The translations under genes were made by a program, and so were the position numbers. Under the pieces are notes generated by a model. That model saw only the letters and a list, made by a program, of their open reading frames with translations, searched no databases and was not told the origin of the DNA. Positions 1-6,785 of a stretch of 43,747 nt of DNA are shown here, piece after piece (position 1 is the stretch's first letter; each line of letters opens with the position of its first letter). Where the stretch lies: contig JAAYMU010000153.1 of assembly GCA_012521215.1 (NCBI GenBank), forward strand, positions 1 to 43,747. Reading direction: 5' to 3'. This stretch comes from Peptococcaceae bacterium. Lineage in GTDB: Bacteria; Bacillota; Desulfitobacteriia; Desulfitobacteriales; Syntrophobotulaceae.

Positions 1-326
1 TATTTGTAGCTATGAACCAACCTTCCTTGGAAAAATTTGAGGAAGAGGTTCAACCGGGTGGCCTTATTATACTTGATTCTTCATTAATTCAGCTCAAAGT
101 TAAGCGCCATGATCTACAAGCTTGCTATATTCCGGCTACCAAATTGGCTGAAGACAACAATCTCAAAGGCTTAGCCAATATGATTATTTTGGGGAGAATC
201 GCCAGGGAGACAGGCCTGTTTGATCTGGATACCCTTTATCTTGCCGCTTCCAAGAGTATACCGGAAAGAAAAAAAGACCTGCTGGCATTTAATAAAAAAG
301 CAATTGAAATAGGTTATAATTATTAA
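1..326 (+). CDS. 2-oxoacid:ferredoxin oxidoreductase, gamma subunit (5' truncated)
   Basis: The gene runs in from the left edge; the open frame is already reading Phe-Val-Ala before the Met at 12, so that Met is internal. The segment FVAMNQPSLEKFEEEV followed by GGLIILDSSLI is typical of the C-terminal half of the gamma (KorC/VorC/IorB-type) subunit of CoA-dependent 2-oxoacid:ferredoxin oxidoreductases. These cytoplasmic enzymes interconvert a 2-oxoacid plus CoA with an acyl-CoA, CO2 and reduced ferredoxin. The substrate (2-oxoglutarate, branched-chain or aryl 2-oxoacid) cannot be told from this fragment. The other subunits should lie to the left of the window. Next on the same strand come an XRE-cupin regulator and an acyl-CoA synthetase, a grouping that suggests shared use of an acyl-CoA/carboxylate pair. 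Confidence 0.8.
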   Translation, partial: FVAMNQPSLEKFEEEVQPGGLIILDSSLIQLKVKRHDLQACYIPATKLAEDNNLKGLANMIILGRIARETGLFDLDTLYLAASKSIPERKKDLLAFNKKAIEIGYNY

Positions 327-378
327 TAACATTCCGTATTAATAATGATCCGAATATACCTGGAAAGGGGCGATTGCT

Positions 379-942
379 TTGACTGAGCAAATGACAGAAC
401 AATTAAAAGATATGGGTGCTCGATTGTCTATGCTGCGTGAATCGATGGGTTTTACGCCTGAAAAAATTGCTGAAACCTTGGAACTTCCTCTTGCTGATTA
501 TTTGCAGTATGAAGCAGGGGAAAAGGATTTCTCTTTTAGCTTTCTATATAATGTAGCCGGTATTTTAGGGGTTGATGTCCTGGATATAATTAGCGGGGAA
601 ACTCCCAAACTCTCTACCTGCTGCGTTGTCAGAGCCGGCGGCGGTTATGCCATTAAGCGCAGAAAAGCTTATGACTACAAGCATTTAGCTTTTACTTTCC
701 GCAACAAAAAAATGGAACCGTTTTTGGTCACTGTGGAACCGAGCGATGCTCAGCCGGAACTCCATACCCACGACGGACAGGAGTTCAATTATATGCTTGA
801 AGGCAGTATGGATTTTTTTATTGGCGAAATGGTTTACAGACTGAGCGAGGGTGATAGCGTTTACTTCGACTCATCTGTTCCTCATGCCATGAAGGCACAT
901 GGCCAAAGAGCAGCGAAGTTCCTGGCGGTTGTCATGAAGTAA
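379..942 (+). CDS. XRE-family regulator with C-terminal cupin domain
   Basis: 187 residues. Residues about 10-65 form an XRE-type helix-turn-helix (MLRESMGFTPEKIAETLELP and following). Residues about 105-187 form a small cupin with the metal-binding motif HTHDGQEFNYMLEG and a later His in VPHAMKAHG. Such HTH-cupin proteins are usually one-component regulators of neighbouring metabolic genes that sense a small ligand in the cupin barrel. The start is a TTG at 379; GGAAAGGGG at 362-370 is a good ribosome binding site, and the next Met codon is only four residues later. The gene lies between the oxidoreductase subunit and the acyl-CoA synthetase, 21 bases before the latter, so it probably controls that operon. 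The ligand is not known. Confidence 0.85.
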   Translation: MTEQMTEQLKDMGARLSMLRESMGFTPEKIAETLELPLADYLQYEAGEKDFSFSFLYNVAGILGVDVLDIISGETPKLSTCCVVRAGGGYAIKRRKAYDYKHLAFTFRNKKMEPFLVTVEPSDAQPELHTHDGQEFNYMLEGSMDFFIGEMVYRLSEGDSVYFDSSVPHAMKAHGQRAAKFLAVVMK

Positions 943-963
943 GGGAGGAGCAAGAAAAACAAG

Positions 964-2646
964 ATGGTTTTATATGAAAAGTATACGGGTAGAAACCGTG
1001 ACGACTATGTAACCTTGGAAGACTTGTACCGCAATTTTTCTATTAAATGTCCCGACGATTTTAATTTCGCTTACGATGTATTGGACACGCTGGCTCAAGA
1101 AAAACCGGATAGCTTGGCTATGCTTTGGCTGAGTAAAGATGGAGAAGAAAAACGAATTACTTTTGCCGAGATGAAACGCTATACGGACAAAACGGCCAAT
1201 TATTTCTATTCGCTGGGGATTAGGAAGGGCGATTTTGTATTGCTCGTTCTCAAAAGAAGCTATCTTTTTTGGTACGCTATCTTGGCTTTGCACAAGATTG
1301 GGGCGGTAGCGGTACAGGCTACCCACCTTTTGACCGCCAAGGACTATGTATACCGTTGTCAGAAGGGCGGTATCAAAATGGCAGTGATTACCGGCGACGG
1401 GGATTGCACGCAGCATTTTGATGAAGCTCTTCCCGAATGTCCAACTGTAGAACTCAAAGCTGTTTCCGGGCACAAGGATGCCGGAGAAGGCTGGCTCGAT
1501 TTTGAAGCCGGTATAGAGGCCGCTTCCGAAGACTGGCAGCGTCCTACAGGCAAAGAAGCGACCAAGGCCACGGATATTATGATTATGGCTTTCTCTTCGG
1601 GTACGACCGGTTATCCGAAAATGGTTACCCATGATTTTACTTATCCTTTAGGACATCTCATGACCGGGGTTTTTTGGCACCGGGTTGAACCCGGCGGGTT
1701 GCATTTTACTATTTCCGATACCGGCTGGCTAAAATCTTTATGGGGGAAATTATACGGACAATGGTTGGGTGAATCGGCTGTATTCACTTATGATTTTGAC
1801 ACCTTTAGCGGAGCGGATATCCTGGAAAAATTAGAAAAGTATAAAATTACTACTTTTTGTGCTCCACCGACCATGTACCGCTTTATGCTTAAAGAAGATG
1901 TTACTAAGTATGACCTTTCTTCTCTGAAACACTGCTGTACGGCAGGCGAGGCTTTAAATCCCGAGGTTTTCAATAAATGGCGGGAGGCTACAGGCTTGCG
2001 CATTTTTGAAGGATTCGGGCAGTCGGAAACTACGCTCTGTTGTTCCACCCTCTATCCCTGGGTACAGCCCCGGCCGGGCTCTATGGGTTTGCCGACACCT
2101 GGTTATCAGCTAGTTATTGTAGATGAGAACGGGCAAGAAGTAGACCCGGGAGTTACGGGTGAAATCTGTATAAAAGCAGACAGTCAGGATAATAAACCCA
2201 AAGGCTTGTTTATGGGGTATTATAATGACGAAGCCAGCACCCAAAAATCTTGGCATGACGGATTGTATCATACCGGTGATACAGCCTACCGTGATGAACT
2301 TGGTTTCTTGTGGTATGTAGGAAGAAACGACGATATTATAAAATCCTCCGGCTATCGCATCGGGCCCTTTGAAGTGGAATCAGCGCTGGCGGAACATCCT
2401 GCAGTTCTGGAATCAGCGGTTACCGGTGTTCCGGATCCGATCCGAGGCTTTAATGTTAAAGCTACAATTGTTTTGGCCAATGGCTATGAACCATCAGAAG
2501 AACTAATTAAAGAATTACAGGATCATGTAAAGAAAACAACTGCTCCCTATAAATATCCTAGAGTTATAGAATTTGTGTCGGAACTGCCGAAAACCATTAG
2601 CGGCAAAATCCGGCGGGTTGAAATCAGGGAAAAGGATATGAAATAA
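964..2646 (+). CDS. AMP-forming acyl-CoA synthetase, MACS type
   Basis: 560 residues, full length for the ANL superfamily. It would activate a carboxylate with ATP and CoA to acyl-CoA, AMP and PPi in the cytoplasm. Visible motifs: the P-loop-like SSGTTGYPK (residues 211-219), GFGQSE (core A5 region), YHTGDTAYRDELGFLWYVGR (A7/A8) and the catalytic lysine in PKTISGK (K548). The GFGQSETT segment, in place of the Trp-rich motif of true acetyl-CoA synthetases, points to a medium-chain, branched or aromatic acid rather than strictly acetate. It follows the XRE-cupin regulator closely (AGGGAGGAG at 942-950) and lies two genes from a 2-oxoacid:ferredoxin oxidoreductase subunit. The pair could salvage carboxylates or connect 2-oxoacid oxidation and synthesis; that role is inference. 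Confidence 0.9.
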   Translation: MVLYEKYTGRNRDDYVTLEDLYRNFSIKCPDDFNFAYDVLDTLAQEKPDSLAMLWLSKDGEEKRITFAEMKRYTDKTANYFYSLGIRKGDFVLLVLKRSYLFWYAILALHKIGAVAVQATHLLTAKDYVYRCQKGGIKMAVITGDGDCTQHFDEALPECPTVELKAVSGHKDAGEGWLDFEAGIEAASEDWQRPTGKEATKATDIMIMAFSSGTTGYPKMVTHDFTYPLGHLMTGVFWHRVEPGGLHFTISDTGWLKSLWGKLYGQWLGESAVFTYDFDTFSGADILEKLEKYKITTFCAPPTMYRFMLKEDVTKYDLSSLKHCCTAGEALNPEVFNKWREATGLRIFEGFGQSETTLCCSTLYPWVQPRPGSMGLPTPGYQLVIVDENGQEVDPGVTGEICIKADSQDNKPKGLFMGYYNDEASTQKSWHDGLYHTGDTAYRDELGFLWYVGRNDDIIKSSGYRIGPFEVESALAEHPAVLESAVTGVPDPIRGFNVKATIVLANGYEPSEELIKELQDHVKKTTAPYKYPRVIEFVSELPKTISGKIRRVEIREKDMK

Positions 2647-2668
2647 TTTAATAGCAAGAGATATCAAG

Positions 2669-2699
2669 AGACCCCCCTGTCATATAGACAAGGGGGTCT
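2669..2699. terminator. Intrinsic terminator between convergent genes
   Basis: A 13-base arm (2669-2681) pairs with 2687-2699 with a single A/C mismatch around a 5-base loop. It lies 23 bases after the acyl-CoA synthetase stop codon and just before the end of the convergent MscS gene. The T tract on either strand is poor, so it may serve both directions with moderate efficiency. Confidence 0.75.
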
Positions 2700-2704
2700 T
2701 GGAA

Positions 2705-3793
2705 TTATTCTGTTGTTTTCTTTTCCAAGTAAATGTTTTGGCTGGGAAAAGCGATAGAAACGCCCTCAATTTCTAGTATTTCCATGATTTTTAGGTTAAC
2801 ATCCTCTCTAACGCGAAGATATTCTTCCCAGGAGGTTGTTTTAGTGAAGAAATATAAAAAGATTTCTAAACAGTCGGTTTTAAACTCATCAAAACGCACC
2901 AGAATAAAATCCTGATCAATTCCTTCATGATTTCTAAGCATCTTGTCAATTCGTTTTACGCAGGCTTTTATTTTATGCCTGGGAGTGTCATAGGCGATTC
3001 TCAGATTAAAAGTAATCTGCCGCTTACCCATTTTGGTCCAATTTGTAATAGGCTCATTAGCCAAAGTAGAATTGGGCACGGTAACCAAAGCCTGGGCAAA
3101 GGTTCTAATTTTAGTACTGCGAAAAGTGATATCTTCCACCACTCCTTCCACGCTGGGTGTTTTTATCCAGTCGCCGATGGAGAAGGGTTTTTCGGTAATA
3201 ATCACTACTCCGCCGAAAAAGTTCTTTAACGATTCCTGAGCAGCAAGAGCAAAAGCCAAACCTCCTAAGCCTAAACCCGCTACAAATCCGCCAACATTAT
3301 ACTCCCATTCGCTGGCAATAATGCTTATGGCCATGACAATAATAATAAAGCGAAGAAGTTTGGAAAGAAAGGGAAGTATTATTTTATCCACTTCTATGTT
3401 TAATTTACGGGCTAATTTTTCGAAAAAACTTGAAGAAGTGGAGGACAGATTATATAGCCCCCAGGCAATGAGAATAACAAGTACTGAACGTAGAATCCTT
3501 ATCAACAAAACAGTAGAAATTGAGCTCAGAGAAAGATAGAGGAAGGCCAGGTATATTCCAATAATTACAAAAAGCGCGCGGATAGGTCCTTCAAAAGCTA
3601 AAAAAATATTGGTCAGCACATCTGTAGGAGCTTTTTTGGTTAATTTCAGAATCAATTTAAAAAGGTAAGTTGAAAAAATTTTACGAAAAATAATAAACAG
3701 AATAAAGATAGCCGCGGCGATTCCGATATCTAACAAAATCTCCGGATTAATACTTTCAATACCTTTTAACCAGGTATGTAGTTTACTGACCAT
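2705..3793 (-). CDS. MscS-family mechanosensitive ion channel
   Basis: 362 residues. An N-terminal segment and about four further hydrophobic helices precede the diagnostic pore helix and beta domain: GGLAFALAAQESLKNFFGG, then ITEKPFSIGDWIK and TVPNSTLANEPITNW. The protein is an inner-membrane channel that opens under membrane tension to release solutes on osmotic downshock. The start at 3793 is preceded by GGGAGG (rc of 3800-3805). It follows speE on the same strand with a 55-base gap, so the two may be co-transcribed although no functional link is obvious. It is longer than E. coli MscS (286 residues) because of extra N-terminal transmembrane segments, which is common in the family. Confidence 0.92.
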   Translation of the reverse strand: MVSKLHTWLKGIESINPEILLDIGIAAAIFILFIIFRKIFSTYLFKLILKLTKKAPTDVLTNIFLAFEGPIRALFVIIGIYLAFLYLSLSSISTVLLIRILRSVLVILIAWGLYNLSSTSSSFFEKLARKLNIEVDKIILPFLSKLLRFIIIVMAISIIASEWEYNVGGFVAGLGLGGLAFALAAQESLKNFFGGVVIITEKPFSIGDWIKTPSVEGVVEDITFRSTKIRTFAQALVTVPNSTLANEPITNWTKMGKRQITFNLRIAYDTPRHKIKACVKRIDKMLRNHEGIDQDFILVRFDEFKTDCLEIFLYFFTKTTSWEEYLRVREDVNLKIMEILEIEGVSIAFPSQNIYLEKKTTE

Positions 3794-3848
3794 AGAGCCT
3801 CCCGATATTTGTGTTTAGCTTAACCAACAACTGCTGTTAGCCAACTGT

Positions 3849-4715
3849 TTAATTGATTTTAAGTTGTTGTCGCATAAACTGGGGAATAGATAAACATTGT
3901 TCCACAATTTGAGGATTCACATAACGGGTGTCTTTATAATTCAGACGGTCAGGGGCAGGGCAGGTATACTGTTTAGAGCCAAGAGTAAAACTCCACAATC
4001 CCCCGGGATAAGTAGGCACGACAGCTGTATAGATTTTTGTCTGGGGAAAGATTTGACCGATGCGTTTAAAGGTTTGTTCCATTACTTCGGGGTGAAAGAT
4101 GGGCGATTGGCTTTGACAAACCATGAGACCATCATTTTTTAAGGCTTTATAAAGGTTCTGGTAAAAACTTTTTTCAAACAGAACCTTCGCCGGCCCTATG
4201 GGGTCGGAAGAGTCGACTATAATAATATCATATTTATCTTCTATATCCTGCACAAAGGTAACCCCATTTTCAAAAATAAAGTGAACACGGGGATCCGATA
4301 AGTTTCCCGAAACCTCCCGCAGATGCTCCCGGCAAACGTCCACCACAAGTTTATCAATTTCTACCATATCTATATGTTCGACAGCTGGGTATTTGCATAC
4401 TTCCTTAGCTGCCCCGCAGTCTCCGCCCCCGATAATTAAAACTTTGCGGGGTTGGGGATGAATACAGAGTGGGATATGTGTTATCATTTCGTTATAGATG
4501 TGTCCATCTATAGATGTAGTTTGAACTATTCCGTCCAGCACAAGCATTTTACCAAAACTATAGGAGTCTAAAATCATAACATGCTGAAAGGAAGATTGCC
4601 CTTCAAAGACAATTTCTTTGATCTTGTAGCTAACCTCCAAATTTTCCCTCTCGTCTTCCGTTAACCATAAACTGTTATTTTTTTTTGTTAAATAATTAGG
4701 CAAATGATTTGACAT
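3849..4715 (-). CDS. speE: Spermidine synthase-like aminopropyltransferase
   Basis: 288 residues, normal family length. It should transfer an aminopropyl group from decarboxylated S-adenosylmethionine to putrescine or another amine in the cytoplasm. The nucleotide-binding strand KVLIIGGGD (residues 91-99), the acidic VEID (118-121) and the catalytic loop VDSSDPIGPA (167-176) are present. Two usually conserved positions differ: the second Gly after GGGD is Cys100 (GGGDCG instead of GGGDGG), and the usual YHEM is YNEM (Asn75). These changes leave the fold intact but make the exact amine substrate uncertain. The start has AGGGGG upstream (rc of 4722-4727). No speD or speA/speC is in the window. 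Confidence 0.87.
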   Translation of the reverse strand: MSNHLPNYLTKKNNSLWLTEDERENLEVSYKIKEIVFEGQSSFQHVMILDSYSFGKMLVLDGIVQTTSIDGHIYNEMITHIPLCIHPQPRKVLIIGGGDCGAAKEVCKYPAVEHIDMVEIDKLVVDVCREHLREVSGNLSDPRVHFIFENGVTFVQDIEDKYDIIIVDSSDPIGPAKVLFEKSFYQNLYKALKNDGLMVCQSQSPIFHPEVMEQTFKRIGQIFPQTKIYTAVVPTYPGGLWSFTLGSKQYTCPAPDRLNYKDTRYVNPQIVEQCLSIPQFMRQQLKIN

Positions 4716-4778
4716 TTTAACCCCCTGTTACTTAGTAGTTCCTATAAAGTTGAGCCTGTTTAATAAACCGTACCATAA

Positions 4779-4802
4779 TTAGCCGTCGGATTCAACGGCT
4801 AA
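4779..4802. repeat. 8-bp inverted repeat between speE and the YczE-type gene
   Basis: TTAGCCGT at 4779-4786 is perfectly inverted at 4795-4802 around an 8-base centre. It sits in the divergent region between speE (-) and the membrane protein gene (+). There is no T tract after it on either strand, so an operator or leader hairpin for speE is more likely than a terminator. Confidence 0.45.
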
Positions 4803-4839
4803 AAGTCTTAATAACAATGATTCGTGGAATTGCTTACTC

Positions 4840-4869
4840 TTGACAATCCAGTATTATTTTAATTAAAAT
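4840..4869 (+). promoter_or_regulatory. Sigma-A type promoter of the YczE-type gene
   Basis: TTGACA at 4840-4845 and TAAAAT at 4864-4869 with an 18-base spacer. The predicted start of transcription is near 4876, just upstream of the three palindromes at 4889-4940 and about 87 bases before the gene. Confidence 0.65.
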
Positions 4870-4888
4870 TATTTTTTGTACTTTAGAT

Positions 4889-4940
4889 TTAGTTTTTACT
4901 AATAGGTTTAGTTTTTACTAATAGATTTAGTCTTTACTAA
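4889..4940. repeat. Three phased palindromes TTAGT-N4-ACTAA, probable operator array
   Basis: The 14-base palindrome TTAGT-TTTT-ACTAA occurs at 4889-4902 and 4908-4921 and, with CTTT in the centre, at 4927-4940. The copies are spaced exactly 19 bases apart, so they are also a three-unit tandem repeat. They lie between the predicted promoter and the ribosome binding site of the gene at 4963. Conservation of both half-sites in all three copies suggests a protein binding site bound cooperatively downstream of the promoter (roadblock-type control). I do not recognise the regulator. Confidence 0.6.
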
Positions 4941-4962
4941 TATAGAATTTGAGGAATAGACC

Positions 4963-5640
4963 TTGTTAAAATTAGAAGCAAAAAAAATGCCCACATATAA
5001 AAAAATAATTAAAAAGTATTTTCTAGAACTTCTCGGCCTGTTCTTAATGGGCTTAGGAATAAGCCTGATCACCAAATCAGATTTAGGAACTTCTCCAATT
5101 TCGGGTGTTCCCTTAGTACTTAGTTATATTTTTCCCTTAACTTTTGGCCAGTTTACTTTTATCATGGGTGTGGTTTTTATCGTTTTACAAAAAGCGATCT
5201 TGAGGAAGGATTTTCCTTGCATTCAGTATATGCAAGTTTTTGTAGGATTTGTCCTTGGCTTTTCCGTAGATGTGGGGATGTTTATTTTCTCCAACCTTGA
5301 TTTTAATTTTTATGGTGAGAAAATTATCGGCATACTGCTAGGATGTATTCTCCTAGCCTGGGGAGTGTATCTGCAAGTCTGTGCCAATGTAATTATTAAT
5401 TCCGGGGAAGGTATTGTTAGGGCCATAGCTATCAAGACACGCTTAGAATTTGGAACCATGAAAATAATATTTGACTGTGTTTACTCTTTTTTAGCAGTAA
5501 TTCTATCGCTAATAGCTTTTGGCACAGTAAGGGGTTTACGGGAAGGAACGGTAATTTCTGCACTATTAGTAGGCTATATAGTAAAATTAACGGATCGTAT
5601 TCTAACCAAGTTGAATTTAGCTCCCTACTTAAAGGACTAA
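4963..5640 (+). CDS. YczE/YyaS/YitT-type integral membrane protein
   Basis: 225 residues, strongly hydrophobic with about five transmembrane helices. The N-terminal region LELLGLFLMGLGISLITKSD followed by LGTSPISGVPLVLS is characteristic of the YczE/YyaS family of membrane proteins, whose biochemical role is not established. The start is TTG at 4963, preceded by GAGGAA at 4951-4956; an in-frame ATG at 4987 has no comparable site. It is a single gene with its own promoter, a triple palindrome in its leader and a strong terminator that overlaps its stop codon, so it is an independently and probably tightly regulated unit. A transporter or a modulator of transport is possible, but no substrate can be proposed. 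Confidence 0.75.
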   Translation: MLKLEAKKMPTYKKIIKKYFLELLGLFLMGLGISLITKSDLGTSPISGVPLVLSYIFPLTFGQFTFIMGVVFIVLQKAILRKDFPCIQYMQVFVGFVLGFSVDVGMFIFSNLDFNFYGEKIIGILLGCILLAWGVYLQVCANVIINSGEGIVRAIAIKTRLEFGTMKIIFDCVYSFLAVILSLIAFGTVRGLREGTVISALLVGYIVKLTDRILTKLNLAPYLKD

Positions 5641-5657
5641 GAACAGTCCTTTTTTTT
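5631..5657 (+). terminator. Intrinsic terminator overlapping the stop codon
   Basis: AAAGGACT (5631-5638) pairs with AGTCCTTT (5645-5652) around a 6-base loop, and a run of eight T follows (5650-5657). It includes the stop codon of the membrane protein gene. Confidence 0.88.
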
Positions 5658-5666
5658 GTATAAAGA

Positions 5667-6770
5667 TCAATTCGCGGTAGGAGTAATTTTTTTGCCTTCA
5701 GCCAGACCTTCCAGTTTGGGGTTTAATATAATTTGCTCTCCTTCCTTGAGCCCTGATAGAATAGCCACATCCCGGTCATTGGCCATTCCTTTTGTTACCG
5801 GGCGAATGACAGCTTTACCGTTTTCCAGTACCCACAGCGCATCGCTTTCCCCATGGGAAAAAAGTGAGGTTTTGGGCACCACCAGTTGATCTTCCTGCTT
5901 ATCTAAAGTAAACAGAACATCCAGAGCATACCCCGGTTTTAATATAAGTTTTTGCGGGATATGGGGTGTTATGTTAACCTTCACTCTCTGTTCAATAAGC
6001 CCCAAGGCGGAGATTCTTTCTTCGGCGACTGGGGCAATGCTTTCAATAACACCGTTTAAGGTAATATCGCCGCTTTTGTTTTTCTGGATAAGTTTAACTT
6101 CGGTTTTTGGTTGCAAGCGGGAGGCGTCTTCGGTAAGCACATAGACTTCAAGAATCAATTCCTTGCCGGTAAGTATAGACACAAGATGCATACCGGGAGC
6201 GACTACCATGCCTGGTTTAACGTTGACCTTAGTCACGGTACCTTCGGCCGGTGCGTAGACATTGCTTTGTGCCAGCTGATAATTGAGCAGACTTATCTGA
6301 GCGTCTACGGCGGCGATTAATGCAGGATAATAATCGGAGTTAAGTGTATTTTGGGCTTCTTCGTATTCTTTCAGACTCAAATACCCGGCTTCATACAAGA
6401 GCTTTTTGGCTTCCAGATCAACGGTCAGTTCCTGCAGATCCTTTTGGGCTTCGATGCTTCTTCTTTGGGCCTGTAGGTTCTGGAGTTGGTATGACAATTC
6501 CTGGCTGTCAAACTTGGCAAGTAGACTACCACGTTTGACTGTATCCCCTTCTTTAACAGGGAGGTCGGTAATCTTGCCGCCATAAACGGAGTAAACAAGA
6601 GCTTCATTTTGAGCTTTGATTATTCCTTCTTCTTTAAATGTGTTGGCTATGGTGGTTCTTTTTACTGTGAGTACTTCGGCGGTAAGCGGTTTAGTGTATT
6701 GTATGGCAGTAAGGACAATAATTGTAAGAAGTACCAAGGCGCCCAGGATATATTTCCATTTCTTTTTCAT
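5667..6770 (-). CDS. HlyD/MacA-type membrane fusion (adaptor) protein of an ABC exporter
   Basis: 367 residues. One N-terminal transmembrane anchor (about residues 5-24) is followed by a lipoyl/barrel-sandwich half (VYSVYGGKITDLPVKEGDTV), a short coiled-coil hairpin (about residues 95-160), the second lipoyl half (VYAPAEGTVTKVNVKPGMVV) and a beta-barrel domain with VLFTLDKQEDQLVVPKTSLF near the C-terminus. This is the RND/MacA adaptor architecture, here exposed outside the cytoplasmic membrane. It is the last gene of a four-gene operon with TetR regulator, ATPase and FtsX-type permease, 15 bases after the permease, with GGGAGGG upstream of the ATG. It should help move a substrate (drug, peptide or lipid) away from the permease; the substrate is unknown. 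Confidence 0.88.
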   Translation of the reverse strand: MKKKWKYILGALVLLTIIVLTAIQYTKPLTAEVLTVKRTTIANTFKEEGIIKAQNEALVYSVYGGKITDLPVKEGDTVKRGSLLAKFDSQELSYQLQNLQAQRRSIEAQKDLQELTVDLEAKKLLYEAGYLSLKEYEEAQNTLNSDYYPALIAAVDAQISLLNYQLAQSNVYAPAEGTVTKVNVKPGMVVAPGMHLVSILTGKELILEVYVLTEDASRLQPKTEVKLIQKNKSGDITLNGVIESIAPVAEERISALGLIEQRVKVNITPHIPQKLILKPGYALDVLFTLDKQEDQLVVPKTSLFSHGESDALWVLENGKAVIRPVTKGMANDRDVAILSGLKEGEQIILNPKLEGLAEGKKITPTAN

Positions 6771-6785
6771 TCTTTTTCCCTCCCG

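Noticed and set aside
970-1632. 220-residue minus-strand reading frame inside the acyl-CoA synthetase gene
   Set aside because: It is antisense to a well-conserved gene and shows no domain or start signal.
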